A stretch of DNA of 64,000 nucleotides from Cyanophora paradoxa (taxonomy: Eukaryota; Glaucocystophyceae; Cyanophorales; Cyanophoraceae): the NCBI GenBank assembly GCA_004431415.1, contig QPMI01000233.1:99214-163213 (forward strand), read 5' to 3'. Below the pieces are notes generated by a model. That model was not told the origin of the DNA. It searched no databases and was given only the letters and a program-made list of their open reading frames with translations. The position numbers and the translations under genes are program-made. Shown here piece after piece: positions 1 through 12,296 of the stretch (positions are counted from its first letter, which is position 1; each line of letters begins with the position of its first letter).

Positions 1-3000
1 GGCCGGTCGGTCGCGATTGCCGCCGATTTTCTCCCCGTCGAGACCCTGGGCGCCGCGTTTAGCCAGATGCAGGTGCGGCCGCCGGCCGCCGGCCGCCCTG
101 CGTTCTTTCGTCGCCTTAACATCGTTCGTTCGCGCAGATGGACCGCGTTCTCTTCCGCTCCGCGCACTCGCTCTTCGCCATCAAGAAGATGGTGTGGAGC
201 TTCATCAACGGCCTCCTGGCTCGCTACGGGGAGCTCGCGGCGCGTCCGCAGCCCGCCGAGAACGAGGCCGCCGAGCGCGCCGAGCTGCTCTACCGCTGCC
301 GCCACGCGCGCTCCGTCCTCAGCCAGATCATCGCTGAAGAAGGTCCGCGCGGCCCCTCCCTTCTCTTTCCTCTCTTCTTCTCCTTTTCTCCGCTGACGGC
401 CCTGCAGGCGAGGCGGGCGCGTACCTCATCCCGGACTGGGAGAGGCACGTCGAGACGCTCGAGCGGCGGCTCGCGGGCGGAGAGGCGCCGTCCGAGGCCG
501 GGCCCTCGTCGTCCCACGGCGGCCCTTCGTCGATGATGATGAGCCGGGCGGTCCGTGAGGACACGGACGGCGAGCGCCTGCTCTGCAACGTCTGCGAGAC
601 CGAGATCTTCAACTGCCACGTCCACTGCCTCGACTGCGACGAGGAGAGCGCCGCCGGCGCCGGCGGCAGCCGCGCAAGGCCCTCCGCCCGGCGGCAGCTC
701 GCCGCCTCGCACTCCGCGGCCACCCCGGCGCTCGTCGTCCAGCCCGCCGACCCTGCGGATGCCGGCGCCGAGGCCCCCGCGCCGGGCCCGGACCCCGTCC
801 CGTCGCCCGCCAAGACCGAGCCGGAGGCGCCGGGCCCCGACCCGACGCCCTCGAAGCCGCCGCCGCCGGCGCCCTTCACCGACGCCGCTTCGATGGATCT
901 CGGCCAGCCGCAGCCTCTGCCGCAGCCGCAGCCGCTCCCGATGCCGCCGCTTGACGCGGCCCAGGCCCCTGACTCCATCATGCCGCCCCTGCCGGCGCCA
1001 GCGCCCGCGCCGGTGCCGGCGCCGGACGCGGCGCGCGTGGCGACGGCGGCGGCGAGCGAGCCGCCGGTGGACCGCATGGAGTGGGAGCCGGAGTGCGCCC
1101 GGGCGCCCGAGCACGACGCGGAGGAGGCGCCGGGCGCGGACCGCGCCGGCGACGAGGAGGAGGAGCGGACCTCCTGGCGGGGCGCCGAGCCCGTCGACAT
1201 GTGCCTGCAGTGCTACCGCTGCCAGGAGGTCCCCGAGGTCCGGGATCGAATCCCGGCGTGCCACGCCCCGCACCACCGGCCCGTCTTCCGCGCCCGCATG
1301 CCCGCCTCCCGCCTCCTGTCGACCGCCTCCGCCCTCGCCGCCGCCACGTCCTCCCTCGAGCACGCCGGCCCCGCGGGGCCCCTCCCGCCCCTCCCCGCCG
1401 GCTGCGAGGAGACCCGCCCCTGGGTCAAGTACCCCGGCGCCCGGGACGAGGCGGAGCTGACGCGGGCGCTGCTGGAGGCGGCCGGCCCGCTCCCGGCGCC
1501 GCAGCCGCGCGAGGGCGGCGAGTTCAAGGTCCGGCGGGGCCGCCGCGGGGCCGAGGAGCCGCTCGAGGAGGAGGACGGCCGCCTGGAGGCGCTCGGCGAG
1601 GGCCTCTCGCAGCTGGACCCGGCCTCCCTCCGCGCCGCCCTCCGCGACGTCCCCGACGAGACCCTCTCTCGTCTCCGGCCCGTGCGTCGCCCTCGGCCCT
1701 CCTGAGCCCTCCCACCCGCCCGCCCGCCTGCTCGCTCGGCTGAGCCAGCCTCCGTTCGCAGAGGCAGCTGTGCCGGATCCTGTACGTGCTGACGCGCCGG
1801 GACTACGCGTCGGCGCGCATGGCGACCTCCCGCCTCACCTCCCGCATCCGCGACGTCGTCGGCCGCCTGCGCCGCGTCAAGCCCCGTGCGCTGCGCCTCG
1901 CCTTCCCTAAGCAGAGGCGCGCGCCCCGCTCACTCGCGCCCGCCCCTTTCTTTAGCGGCGTCCCCGAGCCACGCGGCGGCGCCCACGCACTCGCCGCGGG
2001 CGCCGCGCCCCGACGCGTACCGGAGCGGCCTGCTCCCCATCTGTGCGCCCCTCGCCCCTCGCCGGCCCGCCCCGGGCGCCCCTCACGCGGCCGCAGCGGA
2101 TCTCTCGCGGACCAACTCTGGGGACGACGAGTCGGCGCCGCGCGGCGAGGGCCGCAAGCGGAAGCACGCCGGCGACTCGGACGGGGGGTCGAGGCTGCCC
2201 GGCCAGCGGCGGCGGCCCGACGGGCGCGAGGACGACCTCGAGTGGGTCCCCGGCCGCTCGAACTCGCCCTCGGGCGCCGCCGCCGTCGCCAACCGCGCCC
2301 GCCGCCAAGGTCCGCCCGCCCGCCCCTCGGCGCCCTCCTCCGGCCGCGCGGCTGACCCGGCGCGCAGCGGGCGCGGGGCGGCCCGGGAGCGCGGGGGCGG
2401 CGGCGGCGGACGCGGCGAGCGAGGCGCAGAGCGTGCGGATGTACGACAAGCGCGGCGAGCTCCTGGCGGCCATCCACGCCTCCCCGGAGTTCGTCGCCCG
2501 CCCCCACATCTACCTCCGCGGCAAGAGTGCGCCCCCTTCTCCTACCCGCTCGCCTCCTCTGCCATTCTGACGCGGCGGCCGGCAGACAACCTGACGAACT
2601 GCACCTTCTCGCACCTGGCGGAGCTTGCCTACGCGCTGGGCATCGAGCTGGAGGTCGTCTGGCCGTCCCTCGCCCAGCGCTTCCCGCGCTCCATCTTCGG
2701 CTCGGCGGTCTTCGATGGCTCTCCGGCGCCGGCGCCGCACGCGCGCCGCGGGAACACCTCCCGGGGCCGGCCCGCCAACGGCGGCGGCAGCGGCGGCTCG
2801 GACCGCAACAACGGGTGGCTGGACGGGCCCTCGCGCGGCGGCGACGGCGACGCCGACGACGACGGCGCCGGCACCGAGGACCTCGAGGACCTCGCGGTAC
2901 CCCCCGCCCCGCCCCTGCTTCTTCGTTCGCGTACCCCGGAGGCCTGACTTCGAGGGGGGCAGGACCTGGGCGGGGACGACGACGACGACGGGGGCGAGAT

Positions 3001-6000
3001 CGAGGAGCTGGTGGCCGACGGCGAGGTGACGGACGAGGAGGGGCCCGGCGCAGGCGCCGCCGGCGCCGGCGCCGCCAACGAGGAGGACGAGGAGCCGGCG
3101 CCCCTCGCCGACGAGGTGGCCGCCCGCGTCGCGCCGCCCCGCGCCGAGGGTCGCCGCGCCCCGCCGGCGCGCTCCGCCGTCCCTCCCCGCCGCCGCGCCG
3201 CCACCGCCGAGGAGCGCGTCTTCGACGACGTCAGCTTCCGCAGCGTCGCCGCAATGAAGTCGGTGCGCGCCGCCTGCTCCCGCCCGCCGCCCGCCCGCCG
3301 GTGCTCACCGCCGGCCGCCCCTGCAGGTCATTGCGGCGCTGCGGGCGCACCCGGACTACAAGCCGCGCGAGCGGGAGATCCTCACGTGGGGCGGCCGCGT
3401 CTACTGCGGCGTGGGCAGCCTGCCGCGCGCGCGCGTGCTGGCGGCCGCGGCGCGCCTCGCGATCGACGTGCGGGAGTGGGTCCAGTACGACCCGGCCGTC
3501 ATCCCGCCGGCGCGCCTGGCGGAGCTCACGGCCGCCGTCGCGGGGCTCTCCCGCGGCCCTCCGCCTCCTCCGGCGGCGGCTCGAGCCACAGCCACGGCCA
3601 CAGCCACAGCCACAGCCACAGCCACAGCCAGCACCACGGCCACCCGCCCGCCCCGCCCCGGCCCACTTCGCCGCGCCCGCCCCCGCCGCCCGCCTCCTCA
3701 TCGACGACGACCCGCCCGCCCCGGGCACCGCTGGCGAGGAGTACGCCCCCGGCGCCGACGGCGCCGGCTCGGCGCCCGCCGCCGACGCCCCGGAGGGCTC
3801 GGAGCTCTCCCTTCCCCGGCCAAGCGCCCCAAGCGTGCGTGCCCTCGATCGGGCGCCGCCGCCGCCGCCGCCGCCGCCGCTGATCGCATGTCGTCGTCGC
3901 AGTGCGCGACGGCGGGCTCCTGGTCGAGGTACCCGTCCCCGGCGCCGGCGGCGCGCCCTCCTCCGCGACCGGCGCGGCGGCGCCGTCGCCCGCGGCGCCC
4001 GTGCCGACGCCAGCGCCCCTTCTGTCGCACGGGCTCCTGCCGGGGCAGCCGCCCGCCGCCATCCCGTCGCCCTCGTCCGAGTTCGACGCGGGGCTTCTCT
4101 TCCGTATGGCGGCGGCGGCCGCCGCCGCGCGCTCCCCGTCGGATGATCCCGAGGGCGAGGGCGACCCGGCGGCCGGCGGCCTCCTCGGCGCCGCGGCCCC
4201 CGCCCCGCAGATCTACACCGTCTCGCAGGACCTCGAGCGTGCGTCCGTCGGCCGGCGCTCCGCTCTGAATTCTGAGCGCGCGCTGAGATCGTGTCCTGGC
4301 GCCGCAGGCATGACGGTGGCGGCCCTGCGGAAGAAGCTCGGGGCGCACCCGGAGTGGATTGCGGACCACACGGCGGCGCGCTCGGCGGGCGCGGCGGCGG
4401 TGTACCGCGTGCCGGACTGCCGCGGGCACCCGAACAACCACGCGAAGCTCGAGATCATCGCCGTCATCCGCGCCTACGACGACATCCTCAGGGCCTCGGG
4501 GGCCCCCATCGTGATGGACCCCGAGGAGTTCGGGCGCCCCGCCCCGCCGCCGCCCCCGGAGCGCTTCGCCGCACCCAAGCGCGAGCTCGCCGACAGCGGC
4601 GGCTCCGGCAGCGAGGGCCCCGCCGGCCCCGCCCTCCCCAGCGCCATCGCCCGCTCCCGCTCCAAGGGGGCCGCGGCCGTGGAGGGCGCCTCGCCGCGCC
4701 CGCCGGCGAACCGCACGCCGCGCACCTCCGCCGGCGGCGGCGGGCCCTCCACCTCCTCCACCACCGGCGGCAGCGCGCCCGTCTCGCCCAGCGACGCCCA
4801 CTCGGCCTCGGCGGCCGCCTCCGCAGCGGCGGCGGCGGCAGCAGCAGCGGCGGCGGCGGCGGCCGCCTCGTCGGGCGCGTCGACGCCGGGAGGGTCCGTC
4901 AAGGCGAGCCGCTCGATCCGCTCGCTGGGGCGCAACTCGGCGATGGACGAGGAGGAGAAGTACCTCATCGTCAAGGAGAAGGCCATCGTCATGGTGCGCC
5001 GCCTTCCGCCGCCGCCGCCGCCGCCGCTCCCGCCTCGCCTCGTCTCCTGCTGCGCCTGTCTTGAGCGGTGCGGCGCAGGGCCCGAACCGGATGGACGCGA
5101 CGGAGCTGGGCGAGCTGATCCGCGGCAACCGCGTCTACAAGCTGGACCTGAAGCAGCCGGACGCCGCCTCTCGCCGCTCCCGCCTCGCCGACGTGCGCCC
5201 CGCCCCACCTCGCCCCCACCTCGCCCAGCCAAAGCGGATCCGAAAGGTTTCTGACCTCGCGCTCGCTCGCGCCCGCGCCCCGCAGATGAACGTGGCGAAG
5301 CTGTCGCTGGGCGAGCTGCGGCGCCTCGCGACGGACTTCATGCGGCTCGAGGACGAGCTGGACGCCGAGGTGGCCCGCCTGGAGGCCGCCGCCGCCTCCT
5401 CGGGAGGGTCCCTGGAGACGCCCCGCGGCCCCGCGCCCGAGCAGCCGCAGCCGGGCCCTGCGGAGAGGCTGCAACAGCCGGCGGCGGCGGGGCCGGCAGC
5501 GCCCGCACCGGCACTGGCGCCGGCGCCCGCATCGGCCGCGCCCTCGGAGAACGGCGCGCCGGCCGCGGGGCCGCAGGGGGCGGAGGCGGTGAAGGTAAAG
5601 GAGGAGCCGCTGGCGCCAATGGACATCGACGCGAAGCCGGCGCCGGCGCCGTCCGCCGCGCCGGCGGCACCAGCGGCCGCGGCGTCGTCCGCTGCGGCGC
5701 CGGCGGCAGCAGTGAAGGAGGAGGGCGCGGCGCCGGCGCCGGCGCCGGCGGCAGCGGCGGCTGCAGCAGCTCCTGCGGAGGCGCCGGGAGCGACGGCGAA
5801 CCTGCGGACAGCGCGCGCCAACTCGACGGCCGAGTCGGAGGCGAGCGACGCGGCGACGGCCGGCGCCTCGCCGCTGCCGACCGTGGGGCGGGACCCGCAG
5901 CTCCCGCCGGCGCCGCCCCGCGACGAGAAGCGGCCGGCGGCGGCGAAGGGCCAGAAGGGCGGCCTGCTGGAGCTGGAGACGGAGGGGATCGCCCTCCTCT

Positions 6001-6569
6001 TCTCGCTCAAGACGGGCATGACGAGCCCGTCCTACTCCGCCACCCCCTCGCCCCACACGGGGCCCGCCGCCGCGCCCCTGCCGCCCGCCGCGGCGGATGC
6101 CTGGGGCGGCCTGCCGCCCTCCCGCTTCGCTCCCGGGAGCTCCCCGCTGGCGCGCTCGGCGTCGGGCTCCGGGGCGCGGCAGGGGGCGCCCGAGGTGTAC
6201 GCGATGGAGTCGGGCGAGCGGGCGGCGTACCGGCGGGCGCTGGTGCAGGCGGTCATGGACGAGCCGCGCAACGAGCTGCCCATCGAGCGGCTCAAGAAGA
6301 TGCGCACCGACCTGCTGCGCGACCATGCGGCCTCCCTCGGGATCTCCATCCCCGCACCGCCCGGCCCGCCCTCCGCCTCCGCCACGCCCTCCCCGGCCTT
6401 CAGCCCCTGCCCGTCGCCCCCGCCCCCGCAGCCCCTGCCGGGCTCCGCCGTCCCCGTCCGAGCCGGGGGTCACGAGCGGGCGCGGGACGGGCCGCGGGAC
6501 CTGCTCCTGCCCCTGCCGCCCTCCCACATCCTCCCGCAGGCCTCCCAGTCCCCCCTCCTCGGGCTCTGA
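1..6569 (+). CDS. Large low-complexity nuclear protein with KDM3/JMJ25-like zinc finger (5' partial, multi-exon)
   Basis: Reading is open from base 1, so the true start lies outside the window; the first visible exon ends at 72 and the next begins at 138. Introns I infer are about 343-407, 1682-1761, 1883-1954, 2310-2367, 2530-2583, 2897-2960, 3250-3326, 3834-3900, 4238-4308, 4994-5081 and 5194-5285, nearly all GTGCG...CAG. The stop is at 6567-6569. Near 580-640 there is a zinc-finger start, GERLLCNVCETEIFNCHVHC, continued by DMCLQCYRC near 1197-1230 after about 190 low-complexity residues. The C-x2-C-x-T-x-I-F-x2-H pattern resembles the finger that precedes the JmjC domain in KDM3/JMJ25 histone demethylases. 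I see no JmjC iron-binding motif. Basic stretches (GRKRKH, AKRPKR), acidic runs, a poly-Ala tract (about 4830-4880) and Pro/Ala-rich linkers suggest a chromatin-associated nuclear protein. Ordered segments near 2440-2720, 3330-3540 and 4310-4500 are unrecognised. It could be two adjacent genes. Confidence 0.55.
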
Positions 6570-7385
6570 CCCGCCCCCCGGCCCCACCCTCCCCTTTCAT
6601 TATTTTCCCGAACCGGCCGCGCGCGCGAGAGCGGTTCTTCTGGCGGCGTAGGCGCGGCCCTCGGCCAGTCCGCAGCCCTCGCGCGCCCTGTTTCCGTCCG
6701 GCGCGGCGGGCCCCCCCCCCCCGCTGGACTTCAAGTTAGATGTACTCTGCATCGTAGGTCTGTATGTAGCGGGTTCGCAAGTGGGTCATCGCGGGTGAAT
6801 ATACGGCTCTTTTAACTAGCAGACCGCGCCCGGCCCTGTGCAAGTGCGGCAAGTGCGGCCGGGCGCCGGCGCGCGAGGCAGCCTGGCAGGCGGGGTGGTG
6901 AGGCGGGTGGCGGCGCACCAGGCGCCGGCGGGCGGGCAGGCGAGCCCGGCGGCCTAGCTATAGGCCTCGCCGACGAATTCGAAGCTGATCATCGGATCAT
7001 GATTTATGAGATGAGACGTCGACCCTGCAGCTGATCATGAGGAACTCGGAAGATCCATATTAGCTTCGGAGTCAAAAGAAGTTCGATTCTGTTCGAACGT
7101 ACCCGGGAAATTTTAAAGCTTCACGCGATTCAACCCTCCTCCATTCCAAGTTCCAACTTTGAACCCGCGCGGTCCCGCGAGAACTTTGAAAACACCGTGC
7201 TAAGAGGCTGCCATTGCAGAATTTGTAGCCTGCCAATTTGTGCCAAATTGCCATGCCTGCCATTCGAATTCAAAATCAAATTCGAATTCTCGAGTACCGG
7301 TACCATTTTCTTCCGGTACCGGAAGCCTCTTAGCACTGTGTTTTCGCGGGGTATCGAATCGTTGCGGGTAGGAATCGAACCGGCA

Positions 7386-7612
7386 ACCCTACCCTCGGGA
7401 CTCGGGAGTCGGGACTCGGGACTCGGGAGTCGGGGCCGGGCCGGGCCCGGCCCCGGCGGGCCCGGGCGGGGGCCCGGCCGGCGCCGCCGCGCGGCCCCGG
7501 CGGGCCCGGGCGGCCGCGGCGGCCCGGCCCGGCGGCGGGGGCGGCCGGCGGGGCCCGGGGGCCGGCGGGGCCGGCCGCCGCCGCCCGCCGGGGCCCGGGC
7601 GGCCGGGCCTCG
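7386..7612. repeat. GGGACTCGGGAGTC-type repeat grading into GGGCCC-rich block
   Basis: Imperfect short units of GGGACTC and GGGAGTC run from about 7397 to 7437. About 175 bases follow that are almost entirely G and C, built from GGCCC and CGGGC words. The block is strongly self-complementary and would be hard to sequence, so its length may be unreliable. Confidence 0.7.
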
Positions 7613-7794
7613 GCAATGTCGGCATGCGGTGCCATGCGCAGGCTCGGCACTGAGTCGGCACTGACTCGGCAGCCTCGGCGCCGAGTCCGCCGACTCGCCG
7701 CCGAGTCGACGACGACTCGACGTCCCTGCTTTCAAGTTTCTTATGTGAAGTTATAATTACCGGTATGTCTGGGGGTCTGGGCCGTCTGGCCCCC

Positions 7795-7940
7795 GTCTGG
7801 GGGCTGGCAGTGCCTGGCACTGCGGCACTGCCGCAGTGCGCAGTGCGCACTGCCGCAGTGCAGCACTGCAGCAGCCGCTGAGCAGCCGCCGCTGAGGCTG
7901 CTGAGCCTGCACTGCCCTGCATGCGCAGTGCAGCCCGGCC
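7795..7940. repeat. CACTGC/GCAGTG hairpin-rich block
   Basis: Alternating CACTGC and GCAGTG words (for example GGCACTGCCGCAGTGC) give many overlapping perfect short hairpins. Similar CACTG-rich patches occur near 32770-32940 and 58850-58940, so this looks like a dispersed motif rather than a gene. Confidence 0.6.
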
Positions 7941-8169
7941 TTTCGCCGAGTCGCAATAGTACTGCCGGTACTAGGCTTAGTAGGCTAGTGCATGCCATGA
8001 TGCATATCAGCAGCATATGATGCGCATGCGCACGCGCAACTTGGCAATTGCCAAGTTGCAAGTTGCGCCGCTGCTGCCGGGCCGCATTTTGCGCGGAAAT
8101 TGCGCCCCAGCTGCAGGCTGCAGCCTCCAGGGTCCAGGCCTGGCGCCTGACAGCAGCTCCAGCCGTATC

Positions 8170-10532
8170 ATGGCATCGGTACCGGTGTCGGTATCGACGA
8201 TCAGGATGAGAAGCACGTATATCAACAGCGGTCTCCGCCTGCGCATGCAGCTGGCAGCAGCTGCAGCCGCCACGCTGCTTGGCGTCTTGGTTCTGGCTGT
8301 CGTGAATCCGGCGGCCGCGGAGTCATGCGGCGAGACGACGTTTACTCCGACCCAGACATTCCAAGTCGTCTCCGCTGCAGATAATACGAAATGCTGGGAG
8401 GGCGAGAAGCAGAAATACGGCAGCTGGGCGTTTGTAAAGCTCGCCACGTGCAACGCAAGTGCGTGCCCCGCAACGGCGATTTGTATTTACATGTATGCAT
8501 TGCAATGATATCGATCATGACTTCGGCCGCGGCATACGAATTCGAAGGTGTTCCCGCCCAGTTTTTCAACAGTTCCCTCGGCAATGTTTCAAACGGCATT
8601 CAAATGTACACTCTGTACTTTCCATCCGCTGGCGTCCCGTCGCAATATTCCGGCAAGCCCATTTTCTACTCCACTTTCACGGATTCGAACACCCAAGCTG
8701 TTACCGCGGTGGTGCGCACGCTTAAGCTTGCGAAATTGATCACACGACGTCAACTGGAATTTAACGTCGCCATTGACGCGTACGGTATACGTATGTATAC
8801 AGCTCGCGTTCGGCGGAGCGACCGGCGCCGGTTTTGCAGAGCAGGGCGACCAATTCGCGATCAACGTCACGGCGTCCGACACCGTTCGCATATCGTATCA
8901 GGGAACTGCTGCCTTGACAGCAGTCGCTCCAATCGCACCGCACACCTACAGCGGGGGATTAGCGGTCACATACGGTGCCGGTGGTGCAGCTGACAAGATT
9001 TGGTTGAAGGGCCTGGTTGAAAGTGCGTGCCACGGTGCCACGCGTACGGTAGCTATATATAGCTGGCGCTCTATAATATTATACGACGAATGGTCTTGAA
9101 CTGACGCGTGCGCACGTGCTTGAAACCAGCTGACCGCCAGTTCGAGTTCAAGTTCCTCTACAGCGATGGTACAGCGGCGAAGCTCCCAGTCGCTTGTCCG
9201 GTAGACTCTGAGATGTCGCTCCGCGCAAATTAACACTTTATAATAACACGATCACGTGTGAGTCGGACTCACACTTCCGGCGCTCAGACCCCCAGCGCAT
9301 CGCCGAGCCCAAGCCCTAGCCCATCGGCCACTGCTTCACCTAGCCCATCGGCAAATGCTTCACCGAGTCCTTCGCCCAGCCCTAGCCCATCGGAAAATGC
9401 CTCTCCCAGTCCCTCAACCGGCCCAACGGCAATCGCAAGCCCGTCGCCATCGAACAGCCCGTCCCCAAGCCCCGTGCCTCCACTGGTGAGAAAACGTAAA
9501 CGTCTTGGTAATCATCCACTGTCACTGACGTCGACTGGCTAATTAAGCAGCCTGTATCAAACGTAACATTGAATATTGTCGAACTGATTATCGAAGGCAA
9601 ACTGGTGCGAGCACATGCATGCTGTCGCGCAACATATATACTTGACGACGCAATTGCAAATTTGCACAGTATACGTATACGTAGCTGATCATGATTGATC
9701 GTAGTTTGACCTATCCGGAAGCAACGTCGACGTCAAAAGAACGACCGATCCGGTGCCAACGAACATGCATATGTTCCTGCATTCTCGCCCTCTCATCCCC
9801 CCTGGCCTTATATCAGGATGGAGCAAAGCGGATCACTGTAAGCGGTCTTGTTCTGTCGGCCCCTGCGGAGGTATATATCGTGGCATTTCTTGTGTTGATC
9901 ATAATGTTTCCCGGCCCCGAAGCCGTGCAGTGAACGTTTAAATTCGCAAGCAATCAATTATATATATATATATTCCATAACATCCGATGATCGCAGACCG
10001 GGAGCACGGATTTCGTGATCATCAAGGGCTCCAACCTGCCGGTAATGTCCGATTTTAAATTTTCAATGTCCGGCGATTTCTGCTTACGACCATGATCGAC
10101 ATCACTGGCTGTTTTGTTTCCACATGTACATACGACAGGCTAATAAGCCGATCAAGGTGTACGTGGTCGACCCGAGAAACAACAGCAGAAAGATCGAGGC
10201 CCTTGAAGCGTCGGTACCCGACTCAACTACCTTGCGATTCAGTGCGCGCTTGGCAATGTTTTATATATATATTTATAGATATCAATGTCTGCTCAGCGGC
10301 TTGTCAATTCAAATGACAGTCTAGCTGATCTCGCTCCCTCCCAGAGGTCCCTCCACTTCCAAAGAACAACCGGCGCGCTCTCTCGCAGTTTATCACTGGC
10401 TTCTCCGTGCGAACTTTCATAATCTCGAGCTCCATCGCACCTTCGAAGTCTCGAGCCGCGCGCAGTACGATCTGCGAATTGAGTCTGCGTCGGCCACACC
10501 AGAGTTTGCTCCCTTCGTCCTTGCGGAGGTCT
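8170..10532 (+). CDS. Secreted/cell-surface protein with Ser-Pro linker (multi-exon)
   Basis: An ATG at 8170 and another at 8245 are in frame; the second gives a textbook signal peptide (MQLAAAAAATLLGVLVLAV, then NPAAA before ESCG). The mature part has paired cysteines, NxS/T sites (NSS, NVS, NVT) and short beta-rich exons near 8553-8790, 8806-9024, 9130-9205, 9548-9602, 9710-9762, 9820-9870, 9997-10040, 10137-10241 and 10344-10532, joined by small GT-AG introns. Near 9285-9485 lies a Ser/Pro-rich tract of SPSPSPSP units, as in algal wall or pherophorin-type linkers. The last solid exon ends in LAEV and a TGA at 10530-10532. A further exon at about 10907-10956 could add a hydrophobic tail (LDLLLAFLAGGIALAL) ending in TAG, resembling a GPI-anchor signal; its splicing phase is unclear. 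Function is unknown; extracellular location is inferred. Confidence 0.5.
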
Positions 10533-10957
10533 GATTATGAAATCGAATTCGAAGTTTCTCAGACATGCATATGAGATCTAATTAAATAAATTATTTATAA
10601 TCCGCGGCCGACCGGCAGGTTTTCCGCTGGGTCCCGAGGCCGGCGGCGGGTTCCGCGAGTGTCCCCTACTGTGCGTGGCGTTGGTTCTGGCCATGGGTCT
10701 CGAAAGTCCCATGATAAGCATCCGTTCGCGACGCTGATCGATGCATTGTGTCTTATTCAACAGGGGCATCATCTGCTACCCCACTGTCGAGCTTCTCAGT
10801 GAGTCTCTCTCGCATTTCCGGCGCTTTCCGCTACATAGGTCTTCTCTTGAAAGCTTCTGCTGATCTCTCTGCACACTGCATGCGCAGCTCGATCTCCTGC
10901 TGGCGTTCCTTGCGGGCGGCATTGCCCTTGCCCTGCGAGCTGGCACCCGCCTGTAGC

Positions 10958-12296
10958 TCCTCGGGCCCGGTGCCTCCGGATCCGGCTACCAGCTGCAAGC
11001 TACGGATCCGGGCCCGGGATCTGTAGCTACCAGCTGCAGGCTATATATATACGGCACCGAAAAAAAGCGCTGAAGCTTCGGCTCGATTTCGGTACCGACA
11101 ATAAGAAATCCGCAATATCAAATGATAGAAATCAATTGCAAACTTGCGATCAAACGCCGATCGCGAAAAGAAAGGAAAGATACGCTTCAAGGATCAAGTA
11201 CCGTTCAATGATTGCAATTGAACAAGTAAGCGGGGCACAGATCTAGATCTAGATCTAGGTCTAGATCGATATCGAGACCAGAGATTTCAAAACACAGACG
11301 TCAACAAATAAAACCCTTAGCCGACAACAAATCTAAAGAACGCACTTGGATACGCAAGATAATAGAATGACACTGTGACAGAGAACGTCGACAGGAAGTG
11401 ATCATGAGAATAGGGAGTCGAATCGAACTGTCTGATAAAGTGAGACGGCCATCAGGCGGGGACCGGCCCGGCGGCGCGGCGATGGACGGGTTAGCCCGCG
11501 GGGTGGGGGGTGGGGCGGGGCCCTCCTGCTGCTGTACGGCTCCTTAAGCTTCGAACCTCCTCCTCTCCTTCAATTCCCTCTCCGCTCCTTCAGCTTCGAA
11601 CCTTAATATAAGTGGGACGACGGATCGGGAGGCCAGATCCTCCTCTTCTGCGAGAGCCACCGCGCCCAACCGATTCGTCACCGCGGCTGCCCTACAAGCT
11701 CATGCTGAAGCCCGGATCCGGAGGGGTAATTATACATATCCGGCCCGCCCCGAGCCCGCCCCGAGACCGCCGCCCCCCCCCCCCCCCCCCCCCCGCCACC
11801 CCTTCCCCCCCCCCCCCGCCTCTGCCGAGTACACCTCGAGTCGACGTCCGGCCGGCGGCCGTGGCCAGCTGGGGGGGGGGGGGGGGAGGGGGGGGGCCGG
11901 GCCGGGGTTGTCAATTGCAAAAAAAAAAAATTTTGCTCCCCTTAGGGGTTCTCGGGCCGGGCCGTACTGGGGCGATTGGGGTTGTCAATTGCAAGGATCC
12001 CCGGGGGCCCTAGGCCTGAGGAGTACAGCGAATCCACACCTAAAAAATATACAGATATAATTCCGCTGTCATTTCATCAAGCGAAACCCTTTTACAGAAT
12101 GAAAAAGAAAAAGCTGATCTGCTGCCTTAGAGCACTAATGATTCGATTAAAATTCGATCATGATCACATCATTACATGTTTTTCGACAAAGAAACCCTAC
12201 GTCGAGAAAGATTACCTCTAACACTACTAGCGCGTTTCCGATAACGAAATATTAATGACAAAATTGGAATATATATATAGCCGAGCCGAGCTAGAG
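10958..12296. other. Intergenic with A-rich island, AGATCT repeat and C/G homopolymers
   Basis: No exon recognised. About 11060-11430 is unusually A-rich and purine-skewed for this genome and includes an (AGATCT)n stretch at about 11239-11262. About 11773-11817 holds long C runs, and 11871-11898 holds long G runs. The word GGGTTGTCAATTGCAA occurs twice (about 11905 and 11979). The 3' ends of both neighbouring genes face this region. Confidence 0.55.

Larger units (their letters stand above)
6570..8169. other. Intergenic, rich in GC simple repeats and hairpins
   Basis: No exon was recognised between the stop at 6569 and the next start at 8170. The first 450 bases are unremarkable and include a nine-C run near 6713. 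From about 7380 the DNA becomes repetitive: GGGACTCGGGAGTC units, then GGCCC-type DNA, then CACTGC/GCAGTG hairpin-forming sequence. Apparent reading frames on both strands here are by-products of GC composition. Confidence 0.6.

Noticed and set aside
1241-1262. T-arm-like hairpin CCGGGATCGAATCCCGG
   Set aside because: It sits within a protein-coding exon and lacks any complementary acceptor half upstream.
290-1363. Long minus-strand open frame opposite the first gene
   Set aside because: Arg/Gly-rich composition typical of the antisense of GC-rich coding DNA; the plus strand carries a zinc finger and coherent splice sites.
3698-5128. Minus-strand open frame of about 476 codons
   Set aside because: Low-complexity Arg/Gly sequence without start context or domain; a shadow of the plus-strand exons.
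7355-7395. GGAATCGAACC word resembling a reverse tRNA T-loop
   Set aside because: The flanking bases do not form the 5-bp T-stem, and no other tRNA arm is present.
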